Shown: piece after piece, positions 25,144 through 34,318 of the stretch
Layout of the letters: each line of letters starts with the position of its first letter
Position numbering within the stretch: position 1 is the first letter of the stretch
Assembly (NCBI RefSeq): GCF_002210425.1
Contig: NZ_MWQK01000001.1
Location: 434,001 to 498,000 of the forward strand
Source: Fibrobacter sp. UWB2
Lineage (GTDB): Bacteria > Fibrobacterota > Fibrobacteria > Fibrobacterales > Fibrobacteraceae
Length of the DNA stretch: 64,000 bases
Direction: 5' to 3'
The notes under the pieces: model-generated
Databases searched by the model: none
What the model was told of the DNA's origin: nothing
Seen by the model: only the letters and a program-made list of their open reading frames with translations
Made by a program: the position numbers and the translations under genes

Positions 25144-26586
25144 TTATCGGACGTTTACAATTCTCTGTTGAGCCCCAATGCGAAGCACGTAGGACCCGCT
25201 ACGAGGAGCATTCATCGAGAAGTTCGCATCATTCGCGCGACCGTTGTAAATCACACGACCCTGCATATCGAGCAAATTAACATTAGCACCGATTTTAGCG
25301 CCTGAAATCTGGAGACTGCGGCCGTTTAAAGTTGCAGAGAATTTTGCGACAGTTCTAAGATTTGCAATTTTCATACCAGGGTTAAACTTTGTCCAAACTC
25401 TAGACTTGCAAACGAATACCGTCTTGAGTTCTGTAACATAGAACGTCATATTTTCACGTTTTACAGTACAGCTCGGCATATCTTCTTCAGTACCGACAGC
25501 TTCGACAACGATATCCTGGATGGCGCTAGAGCTAGAAGATTCAACCTTAACGCTGGAGCTAGAAGCAGGTTCTACGCTACTTGAAGATGCAGGGGCTTCA
25601 CTGCTAGAAGAAACAAATTCCTCGCTGCTAGAACTTACATCTTCTCCGAGAGAACTCGAAGATTCTACGCTCTCGCTAGAACTTGAAGCGACATCGGCAC
25701 TGGAGCTAGACTGCACTTCGCTAGAGCTAGAAGCGACATCGGCACTGCTTGAAGATGCAAGAATCTCGCTGCTAGAGCTTACCTCGTCATTGCGAGAACT
25801 CGAAGAGTTCGATGCAATCTCCGCACTGCTCGAAGATTCAAGCAATACGCTGCTAGAACTGACGTTTCCATCGCTGGAAGACTCGAGAATCACACTCGAG
25901 CTAGACAAAATATTTTCTGAGCTCGACGAAGACAAATCCACAGAAGTCGAAACAAAGACCGCGCTTACTTCAACATCGAAATTCGGCATATCAAAGGCAC
26001 AGCTACCTTCGGCGGCAGAGCCACCCATCCCCCACATGCCAGGCGTCGACGAACCAGTTTCTGCCTTTGTGCAAGGCACGACTGTATTAGCATCAAGGGC
26101 CCGGACAACGCTAACAGAGGCCACTTTGTAGCCGTTTGACGCATTCGGATTCACGGTCACCTTTACACCCGGCTTTGTGCGGTCTCGATAGCGGTCATTA
26201 AACGAAAGCGAAATTCTTCCGTTATCCGTATTTTTTACAGTAAGGTAATAACGTAAGGATTCAAAAGATGCCGTTACAAAGACGTCATGGTCCGGCATCA
26301 CGAACTGCGAATCATTCTTTTCTGTAGTCGAAACCTTACGCTGTTCGCGAGAATCGCCGTATTCATCATAAACAGTAAAGCCTTTAAAGACCTTACCTTC
26401 AGGCGTATTCGGAGTCACGCTAAGCCATGATCCCGCCACAGTTTCTTCGACAAGATTTTGTTCAAACAAGACGTTAAACGATTTTTCTTCATCGTTTCCG
26501 ACTTTGTTAATTTTGTAGTTTTGTGCATAAGCACTTACGGCGAACGCAAGCGTCGCCCTCAATCCAAGGCAGATATTTTTCCTCAT
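25144..26586 (-). CDS. Secreted protein with Ser-rich linker and type-IX-secretion-like C-terminal domain
   Basis: A 480-residue secreted protein. After signal peptide MRKNICLGLRATLAFAVSAYA come two beta repeats of the InlB/Flg_new-like kind, marked by FVMPDHDVFVTASFE and AFDMPNFDVEVSAVFV. The centre (about 215-375) is a linker of at least a dozen SSSS blocks separated by short acidic spacers. A small domain follows (MPSCTVKRENMTFYVTELKTV). The last about 70 residues, with NLLDMQGRVIYNG and SGSYVLRIG...IVNVR, look like a Por-type secretion C-terminal domain. The ATG at 26584-26586 matches the signal peptide; the longer frame does not. Probably a surface-bound or exported adhesin-like protein. 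Confidence 0.8.
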   Translation of the reverse strand: MRKNICLGLRATLAFAVSAYAQNYKINKVGNDEEKSFNVLFEQNLVEETVAGSWLSVTPNTPEGKVFKGFTVYDEYGDSREQRKVSTTEKNDSQFVMPDHDVFVTASFESLRYYLTVKNTDNGRISLSFNDRYRDRTKPGVKVTVNPNASNGYKVASVSVVRALDANTVVPCTKAETGSSTPGMWGMGGSAAEGSCAFDMPNFDVEVSAVFVSTSVDLSSSSSENILSSSSVILESSSDGNVSSSSVLLESSSSAEIASNSSSSRNDEVSSSSEILASSSSADVASSSSEVQSSSSADVASSSSESVESSSSLGEDVSSSSEEFVSSSSEAPASSSSVEPASSSSVKVESSSSSAIQDIVVEAVGTEEDMPSCTVKRENMTFYVTELKTVFVCKSRVWTKFNPGMKIANLRTVAKFSATLNGRSLQISGAKIGANVNLLDMQGRVIYNGRANDANFSMNAPRSGSYVLRIGAQQRIVNVR

Positions 26587-26873
26587 ACAAATCCCTAACT
26601 TTTGTATTCTAAAATTTAGTATAAGTTTTTTCATCTGCAATGCATGACAACAAACAAAATATTACAAATAAGAAATTTATATGCAAATAAAAATTGTTAA
26701 AACGTTTAAAATAACGCATCACATCCACATTGAGAATACCGCAACGGATTTGCACTATTAGCAATCTTTTTACTGATTTCAAAGGAACAAAAAAGCCCGT
26801 CCTTTACAATCGCGATTAAAAGACTTTTTATTTTTTTGATATATTTCAATCGTTATTTAAGCAAGTAGAGAAT

Positions 26874-28073
26874 ATGGAAGAACCAAAGAAAAAAGGCGTA
26901 AAACCGGTCGAGCACAAGAAAGAACAGGAACGATGCATTCTCGTAGGCATCGCAACCCCTAAAGTTCGTCCGTGGCTTGCAGGCGAACAACTCGCAGAAC
27001 TCGGCCGCCTCGCCGAAACCGCGGGTGCATTCGTCACACGCAGCTTTTTGCAGCGCGTGCAAAACTTCAGCCCGGCAACGCTCATTGGCGAAGGCAAGGT
27101 TGGCGAAGTCAAGCGTGCTCTCGAAGAAGACAACGCCAAGATGGTCGTTTTTGACGATGACCTCTCGGGTTCACAAGTGCGTAATCTCGAAGAACGCATG
27201 CCCGGCATCAAGGTTCTCGACCGCACAGGACTTATTCTCGATATTTTCGCAAAGCACGCCGTCACGGCAGAAAGCCGCCTGATGGTCGAAGTGGCGCAAT
27301 TGCAGTACATGATGCCGCGTCTCACCGGTGCGTGGACGCACCTTTGCCGCCAACACAATGGCGGCATCGGCACCAAGGGGCCGGGTGAGACGCAGCTCGA
27401 AACGGACCGCCGTATGATCCGCAAGCGCATCCAGGAACTCAAGAAAAAGCTTGAGAAAATCGAGGATGCGCGCGAGCAGCAAGCAGATAAACGAAATGAT
27501 ATTTTCCAGGTTGGCATCGTCGGTTACACAAACGCGGGCAAGTCCACGCTCACAAACCGCTTGACCGGCGCCGACGTTTACGTTGAAGACAAACTCTTTG
27601 CAACGCTCGACAGCACCACGCGAAAGCTATTCCTCGATGGCGAAAATATCATCTTGAGCGACACGGTCGGGTTCATTCGCAAGCTCCCCCACAACTTGAT
27701 TGAAACGTTCAAGAGCACGCTCGGCGTGGCCGCACATGCGGACTGCATCTTGGAAGTCGTTGACGGGAGCGCCCCGGACTACCGCGACCACTTGGAAGTC
27801 ACGCACAAGACACTCGAAAGCATTATCGACAAAGGTACTCCGAGACTCCGCGTTTTCAACAAAGTCGAAGTCGCAAGCGAAGCGCGCCGCACGGAACTTT
27901 TGCAAAACTACCCGGACGCCATCCAAATCAGCGCCAAGGAAAACATCGGCATGGAACGATTGCGTGCCGCCTTCAAGGAACAGCTCGAACGCTGGCACGA
28001 GAAGCGCGCCGCCGCAGAAGCCAAAGAAAAAGAAATTGCAGAAGCCCCATGGCCGCCGGAAGACAATTCGTAA
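26874..28073 (+). CDS. hflX: Ribosome-associated GTPase HflX
   Basis: Splits or rescues stalled ribosomes in the family. The 399-residue protein has the HflX N-terminal domain (LAETAGAFVTRSFLQRVQNFSPATLIGEGK), the glycine-rich linker GGIGTKGPGETQLETDRR, a coiled coil (IQELKKKLEKIED), and the G domain: GYTNAGKST (G1), DTVGFIRKLP (G3), NKVE in place of NKxD (G4) and a SAKENIG G5 region. An Ala/Glu/Lys-rich tail ends the protein. The start at 26874 is preceded by GTAGAG. Monocistronic. Confidence 0.94.
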   Translation: MEEPKKKGVKPVEHKKEQERCILVGIATPKVRPWLAGEQLAELGRLAETAGAFVTRSFLQRVQNFSPATLIGEGKVGEVKRALEEDNAKMVVFDDDLSGSQVRNLEERMPGIKVLDRTGLILDIFAKHAVTAESRLMVEVAQLQYMMPRLTGAWTHLCRQHNGGIGTKGPGETQLETDRRMIRKRIQELKKKLEKIEDAREQQADKRNDIFQVGIVGYTNAGKSTLTNRLTGADVYVEDKLFATLDSTTRKLFLDGENIILSDTVGFIRKLPHNLIETFKSTLGVAAHADCILEVVDGSAPDYRDHLEVTHKTLESIIDKGTPRLRVFNKVEVASEARRTELLQNYPDAIQISAKENIGMERLRAAFKEQLERWHEKRAAAEAKEKEIAEAPWPPEDNS

Positions 28074-28086
28074 TCGAAAAAAAATT

Positions 28087-28213
28087 GTCATGCCCAATTT
28101 AATCGGGCATCTCCCTTCTCAAAAAAATCGAAAGGAGATTCCCGCTCGGTGGCGGGAATGACAAATAAACAAAAAAAAACTTAACTGGATGCTTCGTTTC
28201 ACTCAGCATGACG
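28087..28213. repeat. Three intergenic repeats between hflX and pgpA
   Basis: 28087-28115 (TGTCATGCCC...GGGCATCTCC, reverse orientation), 28137-28163 (TTCCCGCTCGGTGGCGGGAATGACA, forward) and 28184-28213 (ACTGGATGCTTCGTTTCACTCAGCATGACG, another subtype). Together they fill nearly the entire gap. Confidence 0.6.
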
Positions 28214-28235
28214 TTAAAAAAGGAATGAGTTTTGA

Positions 28236-28865
28236 ATGAACAAACAAGAACTTAAAGAAAAGTATGGCAAGAAGCGCGTTCCGCATGAATGGCGCAAGAC
28301 AGACAAGATTTCTACGCTGATTACGACGTTTTTCGGCTCGGGAATGAGCCCGAAGGCGCCCGGTACTATGGGAAGTCTCGCCGCGGCAATCGTTGCCTAC
28401 CCCTTGGCCATGTTAAGTTACGCCTACCCCATCGTCATCAACGACAACGCATTCAACACAAAAGATGCAAATGCACTTGAATCATTAGCCGCCATTTTCC
28501 TCGCGGTTCCCAAAAACTTTATGATTGCAGCGCTGCTCGTTTTTTTTGCAGCCATCCCGTTTGTGAAAAAAGCGATGAGGGATACCGGCACAGAAGACCC
28601 CGGCTGGATTGTGATTGACGAAGTCTGCGGGATTTTCATGACATTCGCCTTCATCCGCCCCGAATGGATTCTGAACGCCCCCTGGATCCTAATCATCGGC
28701 TTTGCGCTATTCCGCTTTTTCGATATTCTCAAACCGCTCGGCATCCATAAAATGGAAAAACTCCCCGGAGCTTGGGGAGTTATGGCCGATGACTTGCTCG
28801 GCGGAATCTATGCCGGGTTAGTACTCACCATTGGCCTTGTTTTACCCGCCGTATTTTTGATGTAA
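28236..28865 (+). CDS. pgpA: Phosphatidylglycerophosphatase A
   Basis: Dephosphorylates phosphatidylglycerophosphate to phosphatidylglycerol at the inner membrane. The 209-residue protein has the PgpA motif blocks GSGMSPKAPGTMGSL and DPGWIVIDEVCGI plus ILKPLGIHKMEKLPGAWGVMADDLLGG, with about four hydrophobic membrane segments. It has a longer hydrophilic insertion (about 75-95) than usual. A good ribosome binding site (AAAGGAATGAG) precedes the ATG. Convergent with the next gene, 9 bp apart. Confidence 0.92.
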   Translation: MNKQELKEKYGKKRVPHEWRKTDKISTLITTFFGSGMSPKAPGTMGSLAAAIVAYPLAMLSYAYPIVINDNAFNTKDANALESLAAIFLAVPKNFMIAALLVFFAAIPFVKKAMRDTGTEDPGWIVIDEVCGIFMTFAFIRPEWILNAPWILIIGFALFRFFDILKPLGIHKMEKLPGAWGVMADDLLGGIYAGLVLTIGLVLPAVFLM

Positions 28866-28874
28866 GGCTATTTA

Positions 28875-29612
28875 TCACAGCGGGTTAAACGTCACGCCAG
28901 CCTTGATAGCGACCGAAGACCAATCGGCCAAACCATCAGCAAAGTGATCGTTGAACTTGTGATAGAACTTGGCATCCAAAAGCAGGTCTAAATAGATTCG
29001 TTCATTGACGCGGAAACCCACGCCCAAAAGCACACTAAATTCCATAGACGAGTCCAGTTCCCTATCGCGTGCACCATCTAACTCCAAATTATCGAAAAGC
29101 GGTATGGAAATCTGAGGGCCAAATTCGAACGATACAAAGCTAGACCGCGGCTTGACTGCAAAAAGAATCGGGAACGCAATCCGCCCCTGCGACAGGCCTC
29201 CTCCAGTAACACGCTTGTCTTCCCCATTACCATCTTCAATGTATAGAGGTTCCGACAAAAACAACGGAGCATATTCAAACAGCACGCCAAGCCTTACCGC
29301 CAAATGGTATTGCAGCAAAGGCCATTGAACAGACGCTCCCGCCTGAAAAAAAGTGCCCTCAAAAAAGACAATCCGTTCAATCTTTTCGTAATGGTTCAAC
29401 TGCGTCTCGTTATTTATAACTTTAAAACCCATATTAATCGTCATTCCGACTAAGAAATCGAACGGGACCGAATTTTTCTGAATCCGTTCCGCATTCCTGA
29501 CGCTATCGCGGTGTGCCTTCGCTTGCATCCAACGGTCATAATCACTAACGCTTTCGTCTTGGGCGAAAGTAAAAGCAGCAAGCAACAGAACAAGTCCAAA
29601 AACGCGAAACAT
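28875..29612 (-). CDS. Predicted outer-membrane beta-barrel protein
   Basis: A 245-residue secreted protein with signal peptide MFRVFGLVLLLAAFTFA, a short polar helix (DYDRWMQAKAHRDSVRNAERI) and then beta strands with alternating pattern (PFDFLVGMTINMGFKV, FQAGASVQW, FSVLLGVGFRVNERIYLDLLLDAKF) ending AIKAGVTFNPL. This fits a small 8- to 10-stranded barrel of the OmpA/porin-like superfamily. No family name can be given. A perfect 18-bp palindrome lies about 50 bp upstream of the start. Confidence 0.7.
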   Translation of the reverse strand: MFRVFGLVLLLAAFTFAQDESVSDYDRWMQAKAHRDSVRNAERIQKNSVPFDFLVGMTINMGFKVINNETQLNHYEKIERIVFFEGTFFQAGASVQWPLLQYHLAVRLGVLFEYAPLFLSEPLYIEDGNGEDKRVTGGGLSQGRIAFPILFAVKPRSSFVSFEFGPQISIPLFDNLELDGARDRELDSSMEFSVLLGVGFRVNERIYLDLLLDAKFYHKFNDHFADGLADWSSVAIKAGVTFNPL

Positions 29613-29659
29613 ACCACAGCCCTCGATAAATGCAATTCAACAACGAACCGTCTTTAATC

Positions 29660-29677
29660 TATACAAAACTTTGTATA
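29660..29677. promoter_or_regulatory. 18-bp palindrome upstream of barrel gene
   Basis: TATACAAAACTTTGTATA is a perfect inverted repeat (8-bp arms, 2-bp centre) 48 bp before the start of the barrel gene at 29612. AT-rich operator-like site; regulator unknown. Confidence 0.35.
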
Positions 29678-29742
29678 AAAAGTGATGTTCTTATAAACAT
29701 CCCGACCAAAAGCAATAAGGCCGTACAGGCGGTAAAAAGGTG

Positions 29743-29768
29743 ATGCCCGCTCGGAGGCGGGCATGACA
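29743..29768. repeat. Intergenic ATGACA-type hairpin repeat
   Basis: TGCCCGCTCGGAGGCGGGCATGACA, identical in its core to the copy at 1236-1260. It sits in the gap between the NSS transporter and the barrel gene. Confidence 0.65.
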
Positions 29769-29785
29769 AACTATCGGCTAAAAAA

Positions 29786-31195
29786 TTATTCAAATATCTT
29801 GTTGTACAAGCTCGGAGCGAACTTCTGCATGTACCCGAGCACGAAAATCACGGAAATGATAATCGGCAAGCCCCACTTGAAGTAGAGATGCAAAATCTTT
29901 AACTTCGGGAACTTCATGCCAACGCCCAAATTCGCTTCAGAGATAAACTTGAACTGTCCCCAGCCATAGCGGGAGTTGCAGAACAGCACAAAGATAAGCG
30001 AACCCAGCGGCAAAAGCGTATTCGAGACCAAGAAGTCTTCCAAGTCCAGAACGCAACTTCCCGGACCAAACGGTTCAAAGCTCGAAAGCACGTTAAAGCC
30101 GAGCGCGCACGGGAGCGACAAAATCGTAATTGCGACAAAGTTCCACTTCACCGCCTTCTTGCGTTCTACATTGCGCACGTCCATCCAATAAGCAACAATG
30201 TTTTCGAACACGGCCACAAGCGTCGAGAGCGCCGCAAAAGACATAAAGAGGAAGAACGCGGCACCGCAAATACGGCCTGCTGGCATCTGCGCAAACACGT
30301 TCGGGAGCGTTGCAAAAATAAGCCCCGGACCAGCATCCGGCTTGAGTCCAAACGCAAAGCACGCCGGAATAATGATAAGACCAGCAATCAAGGCAACGCC
30401 CGTATCGAGCACACAAATGTGAGCCGCTTCGGTCAAAAGCGAATGCTGTTTCTTGATGTAGCTACCGAAAATGCTCATGGAGCCAATGCCAATGCTAAGC
30501 GTAAAGAACGACTGGCCAAGAGCCGCAAACACGACCTCGCCAATACCTGCTTCCTTGAGCTTTGCAAAGTCCGGCAACAAGTAGAACTTAAGACCTTCGC
30601 CTGCACCCGGGAGCGTGAGCACGCGGACCATCAAGATGAGCATAATGATAAGGAGCGCAGACATCATCGTCTTCGTGATGCGTTCCACACCGCGCTGGAG
30701 CCCAAGTGCCACAATCGAAAGGCCCGCGAAAGTTGCGACCACCATCCAGAACGAGAGCAAGGGGCCATTGCCGAGCATATTCGTAAATTCAGCACCGACT
30801 TCAGCAGGAGACAAATGCATGAGGTCGCCCATCGTCACCATGCGGTAGAAGTAATAGAGCATCCACCCCGTCACTGTCGTATAGAACATCATGAGAAGGT
30901 AGTTACCCGCAATCATCGGAACACCTGCATAATGCCACTTTTGCCCCGGCTTTTCAAGGATGGCAAACGAACGGCCCACGCCACGCTTGGACGAGCGGCC
31001 AACAGCAAATTCCATCACGAGAATCGGGAAACCGAAAATCAACAAGAAGAAGAGGTAAATCAGCACAAAGGCGGCACCGCCATACTGCCCCGTGATAAAC
31101 GGGAAACGCCAAACGTTGCCAAGCCCAATGGCGCAACCAGCAGCAATCAAGATAAAACCAAGACGGGATTTAAAGTTTTCTCTTTCTGTCATCAT
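29786..31195 (-). CDS. Sodium-dependent transporter of the NSS (SNF/LeuT) family
   Basis: Sodium-coupled import of an amino acid or related amine across the inner membrane. The 469-residue protein carries the TM1 signature AIGLGNVWRFPFI with the unwound sodium-binding segment and about 11-12 hydrophobic helices, including GQSFFTLSIGIGSMSIFGSY (TM6 region) and FFLFMSFAALSTLVAVFENIV (TM8 region). Two adjacent ATGs are possible (31195 and 31192); GAGG lies just before. It is 17 bp downstream of the DUF2279-like gene. Substrate cannot be assigned. Confidence 0.92.
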   Translation of the reverse strand: MMTERENFKSRLGFILIAAGCAIGLGNVWRFPFITGQYGGAAFVLIYLFFLLIFGFPILVMEFAVGRSSKRGVGRSFAILEKPGQKWHYAGVPMIAGNYLLMMFYTTVTGWMLYYFYRMVTMGDLMHLSPAEVGAEFTNMLGNGPLLSFWMVVATFAGLSIVALGLQRGVERITKTMMSALLIIMLILMVRVLTLPGAGEGLKFYLLPDFAKLKEAGIGEVVFAALGQSFFTLSIGIGSMSIFGSYIKKQHSLLTEAAHICVLDTGVALIAGLIIIPACFAFGLKPDAGPGLIFATLPNVFAQMPAGRICGAAFFLFMSFAALSTLVAVFENIVAYWMDVRNVERKKAVKWNFVAITILSLPCALGFNVLSSFEPFGPGSCVLDLEDFLVSNTLLPLGSLIFVLFCNSRYGWGQFKFISEANLGVGMKFPKLKILHLYFKWGLPIIISVIFVLGYMQKFAPSLYNKIFE

Positions 31196-31212
31196 TTACC
31201 TCATGCACAAAT

Positions 31213-32169
31213 CTAGAACTTGATCGGGTACAGCAAGTACCAATGGAACTCCGGATACACCTGAATCGTAGGTGCCGGGAGCTTAAAGTAGTTCAACGCC
31301 TTGACAATCGTGCGCGCCAAACGGCTCTGCGGACGGAACGCCTCCAAATCATAATCGAGAGCGATATAGACTTCACGATGCGGATGCGGTTCCTTGGTAA
31401 ATACCCTGTCGTCAATACTCAGGCCAACGGCAATGGCAAGCCAACTCGGATAATACTTGCGGGCCGCTTCCGGCAACATCCTATAGGGCTTCAGCGAAAG
31501 CCAGAAAGTCTGGTTCACATAGTCATCCGTGAAAACCCCGCCAGAAGCATCATGCTCCTGATCATAATAGGCATTGGAATTGATCCAGTAGCTCCACTTG
31601 AGGTCAATATACTTGAATACGGGAACATAGCGTTCCGCCATCGGCAAGAATCCGCCAAGGCCGCCCGAAAGCACATCAAAAATGCTAAAGCCCCACTTAG
31701 GAGCAAAGCCATCCTTGATATCAATCGCAATATGGGTCGCCAAGGCCGTAAAGCCTGCAAACAAATAAGACTGGAACTCGCTTGCGCCCGCCCAGCGGTA
31801 GCCTTCGTAAAAGGCCTCGCCAATGACGACGCCCGCCGCAAAATGCCCAAACTTGTCCAGGTTCAAGGCGTAATCAAAATCGTTCTCGAAATGAAAACCA
31901 CGGCCACCGTTATCGTCCCACCAGCCTTTTTCAAAGACAAAGCCATAGGCCGCGCCATAGGCAATCAAGGTGAGGGATGCCACGCCAAAAAGCTTAGCGG
32001 GTTCAATTTCGGGTTTAACATCCGTTGGATCTTCACTTCGATAATCCCAGGTCGAATCGCGCCACGTGAGCGAATCCCCTGGAGACGACAAAGCTGCCGC
32101 CGGGAACACCAGCGACAGCATAAGCACAAACGCGAGTAAGCCAATAGCAGAACTGTTGGCCTTACGCAT
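31213..32169 (-). CDS. Secreted or envelope protein, DUF2279-like
   Basis: A 318-residue protein with an N-terminal signal (LLAFVLMLSLVFPAAALSS) and a second hydrophobic stretch (about 62-80). The block DKFGHFAAGVVIGEAFYEGYRWAGAS, followed by AGFTALATHIAIDIKDGFAPKWGFSIFDVLSGGLG, resembles the DUF2279/YfiM-like predicted periplasmic proteins with conserved DK-GH and D residues. The C-terminal third is beta-rich and ends HWYLLYPIKF. Its ATG overlaps the fabF stop by one base (TAATG), so it is coupled to fabF. Function unknown. Confidence 0.65.
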   Translation of the reverse strand: MRKANSSAIGLLAFVLMLSLVFPAAALSSPGDSLTWRDSTWDYRSEDPTDVKPEIEPAKLFGVASLTLIAYGAAYGFVFEKGWWDDNGGRGFHFENDFDYALNLDKFGHFAAGVVIGEAFYEGYRWAGASEFQSYLFAGFTALATHIAIDIKDGFAPKWGFSIFDVLSGGLGGFLPMAERYVPVFKYIDLKWSYWINSNAYYDQEHDASGGVFTDDYVNQTFWLSLKPYRMLPEAARKYYPSWLAIAVGLSIDDRVFTKEPHPHREVYIALDYDLEAFRPQSRLARTIVKALNYFKLPAPTIQVYPEFHWYLLYPIKF

Positions 32170-33413
32170 TAATTCCTCGCGAAAATGATAACTCCATTTT
32201 GGCCTCCGAAGCCAAAGCCGTTGCTCATAGCGTAGTCAATCTTCTGGTTGACAGCACCATTTGCGCAGACATCGAGATGAATTTCCGGATCCTGTTCGAA
32301 CACGTTGAGTGTACCATGAATCTTCTGGTTCATCACAGACATGATGGTCACGACGGATTCGAGAGCACCTGCAGCACCCAGGCAGTGGCCGATCATAGAC
32401 TTGGACGAATTGACCTTAAGGTTTTCGAGAGCCGATGCAGAGGACTGCTTGAAGAGCGTTTCGATGGCAGAGCATTCTGCAATGTCACCGAGCGGTGTGG
32501 ATGTACCGTGAGTGTTAATATAGCTAATATCCTTAGCTTCGATGCCAGCTTCCTTCATGGCGTTGGCCATTGCGAGCATCACACCCTTGCCATCCGGACG
32601 CGGAGCGGAGATGTGGTGAGCGTCAGAGCTTGCACCGACACCAGCGATACGGGCGAGAATATTTGCACCACGAGCCTTAGCGTGAGATTCGCTTTCGAGC
32701 ACGAGGACTGCAGCGCCTTCACCGATCACGAAGCCATCGCGATCCTTATCGAACGGGCGGGAAGCCTGTTCCGGAGCGTCATTGCGCTTGCTGACGGCCT
32801 TCATGCTGGTAAAGCCAGCAAGGCTGAGCGGGTTCACCGTTTCGTCGGCACCACCAGCGAGCATCACATCGCAGCGGCCGAGACGAATCATGTCATAGGC
32901 ATTGGCGATGGAGTGGTTGGAAGTTGCGCAAGCGGAAGTGACCGTGTAGGACGGGCCCATCCAGCCAGTCTTGTTGCAAACTTCACCTGCCGGCATATTC
33001 ACGATGGCCATCGGAATATAGAACGGGGAAACGCGGGACGGACCACGATTGCTGAGAGCCACAGCGGCATCATAGCAATACTGCAAACCACCGATACTGC
33101 TACCAATGATAGCGCCGCAACGTTCCGGATTTTCGTTTTCCGGAGAGATGCCAGCCATCTTCAAGGCCTGGAATGCCGAGTAAACGGCATACTGGATGCA
33201 GCGGGAGAACCTAGACTGGTCTCTGGTGCTGTAGATTTCCGAAGCGTCGAACTCACGGATTTCGCTAGCCATGCGAGATGTGTAAGCCGAAGCGTCGAAA
33301 CGCTGAATGGGAGCAATGCCAGACTTGCCCTGGAGCAAGTTCTGCCACAATAATTCGGGGGAGTTTCCGAGAGAGGAAACGCAGCCCATACCTGTAATAA
33401 CAACATTTTCCAT
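32169..33413 (-). CDS. fabF: 3-oxoacyl-ACP synthase II (FabF-type)
   Basis: Elongates acyl-ACP by condensation with malonyl-ACP. The 414-residue protein has all catalytic residues: Cys162 in VTSACATS, His in NTHGTSTPLGD, His in GHCLGAAGA, and the end GFGFGGQNG. It begins MENVVITGMGCVSSLGNS at the ATG 33411-33413; the frame upstream is AT-rich and not coding. As a normal single KS, it probably serves primary fatty acid synthesis, in contrast to the KS-CLF fusion at 4257-6650. It is translationally coupled to the DUF2279-like gene. Confidence 0.93.
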   Translation of the reverse strand: MENVVITGMGCVSSLGNSPELLWQNLLQGKSGIAPIQRFDASAYTSRMASEIREFDASEIYSTRDQSRFSRCIQYAVYSAFQALKMAGISPENENPERCGAIIGSSIGGLQYCYDAAVALSNRGPSRVSPFYIPMAIVNMPAGEVCNKTGWMGPSYTVTSACATSNHSIANAYDMIRLGRCDVMLAGGADETVNPLSLAGFTSMKAVSKRNDAPEQASRPFDKDRDGFVIGEGAAVLVLESESHAKARGANILARIAGVGASSDAHHISAPRPDGKGVMLAMANAMKEAGIEAKDISYINTHGTSTPLGDIAECSAIETLFKQSSASALENLKVNSSKSMIGHCLGAAGALESVVTIMSVMNQKIHGTLNVFEQDPEIHLDVCANGAVNQKIDYAMSNGFGFGGQNGVIIFARN

Positions 33414-33774
33414 AATGCGCCAAATATAATAAAAAAAACGGTAACATTTTCGTAAGCGACGCAAGAAAAAGACAATTTGTAACAAAAAATTACAATTTCG
33501 AAAATATTTTTATAATTTCGAGAGAATTTGTCCATATATATAGGTTTATCTTTTATTTTCATTACGCAATACTTACAGCAATTCTGTGTGCAGTTAAATG
33601 TTTGGAGTTTTCAAAGTCATCCTGGATGGAGCGCAAGCGACTGACGGGATCCATCAAATTATTATGCAAGAAAAGGAGATTCCCGCTCAGTGGCGGGAAT
33701 GACAAGTCAAGAAGCGGGAATGACAGAAACGAGGCGGGAACGACGAATCAAAAAAAATGCTATTATTCGCGCGT
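33414..33774. other. Divergent intergenic region between fabF and orn
   Basis: About 360 bp without a gene. The left part (33414-33600) is very AT-rich and presumably holds the fabF promoter. The right part (33616-33744) is filled with repeat copies: 33616-33655 (GTCATCCTGGAT...GGGATCCATC, reverse), 33679-33704 (TTCCCGCTCAGTGGCGGGAATGACA) and two short GCGGGAA(T/C)GAC fragments at 33713-33725 and 33734-33744. Confidence 0.65.
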
Positions 33775-34314
33775 ATGCCAAAGAGTTCTCGAAATTTAGT
33801 GTGGATGGACCTGGAAATGTCCGGTCTCTATCCTGAAAAAGATGTCATTCTCGAAATTGCGACCATTGTTACCGACGCCAATTTGAACATTCTCGCCGAA
33901 GGCCCCGTCATTGCTATTCACCAGCCCGAAAACGTTTTCGAAAGCATGGACGAATGGAACACTCGGCACCACAACCAGAGCGGACTCGTAGACCGTTGTC
34001 GCCGTTCACAGTATTCCCTCAAGGATGCCGAACTCGAAACACTCCGATTCATCAAGCCGTTTACCGAAAAAGGCAAGAACCTCCTCTGCGGAAATTCCAT
34101 CACGCAGGACAGGCGCTTTTTGTACAAGTACATGCCCGAAATTTCGGAATGGCTCTGCTACCGCAATGTCGACGTGAGCTCCATCAAGGAACTCAGTTAC
34201 CGCTGGTACCCGAACCTCGAAGATTTCCAGAAAGAAAAACGCCACGAAGCTTTAAACGACATCCGCGAAAGCATCGCCGAACTCGCCTACTACCGAAAGA
34301 CCATCTTCAAGTAA
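33775..34314 (+). CDS. orn: Oligoribonuclease
   Basis: 3'-to-5' exoribonuclease degrading very short oligoribonucleotides such as pGpG. The 179-residue DEDDh protein starts MPKSSRNLVWMDLEMSGL with catalytic Asp12 and Glu14, followed by WNTRHHNQSGL, CGNSITQDRRFLYKYMPE and KRHEALNDIRESIAELAYYR, so all DEDDh residues are visible. The ATG at 33775-33777 is preferred to one six codons earlier because it matches family starts. The next gene follows after 4 bp. Confidence 0.94.
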   Translation: MPKSSRNLVWMDLEMSGLYPEKDVILEIATIVTDANLNILAEGPVIAIHQPENVFESMDEWNTRHHNQSGLVDRCRRSQYSLKDAELETLRFIKPFTEKGKNLLCGNSITQDRRFLYKYMPEISEWLCYRNVDVSSIKELSYRWYPNLEDFQKEKRHEALNDIRESIAELAYYRKTIFK

Positions 34315-34318
34315 TTTT

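Noticed and set aside
25590-25930. CRISPR-like regular repeat spacing
   Set aside because: The regularity comes from SSSS codon blocks within a coding sequence; no constant direct repeat with unique spacers and no cas genes.
25520-26131. Plus-strand frame with LLEL/TLELE repeats
   Set aside because: It is the reverse of the Ser-rich linker codons and has no independent support.
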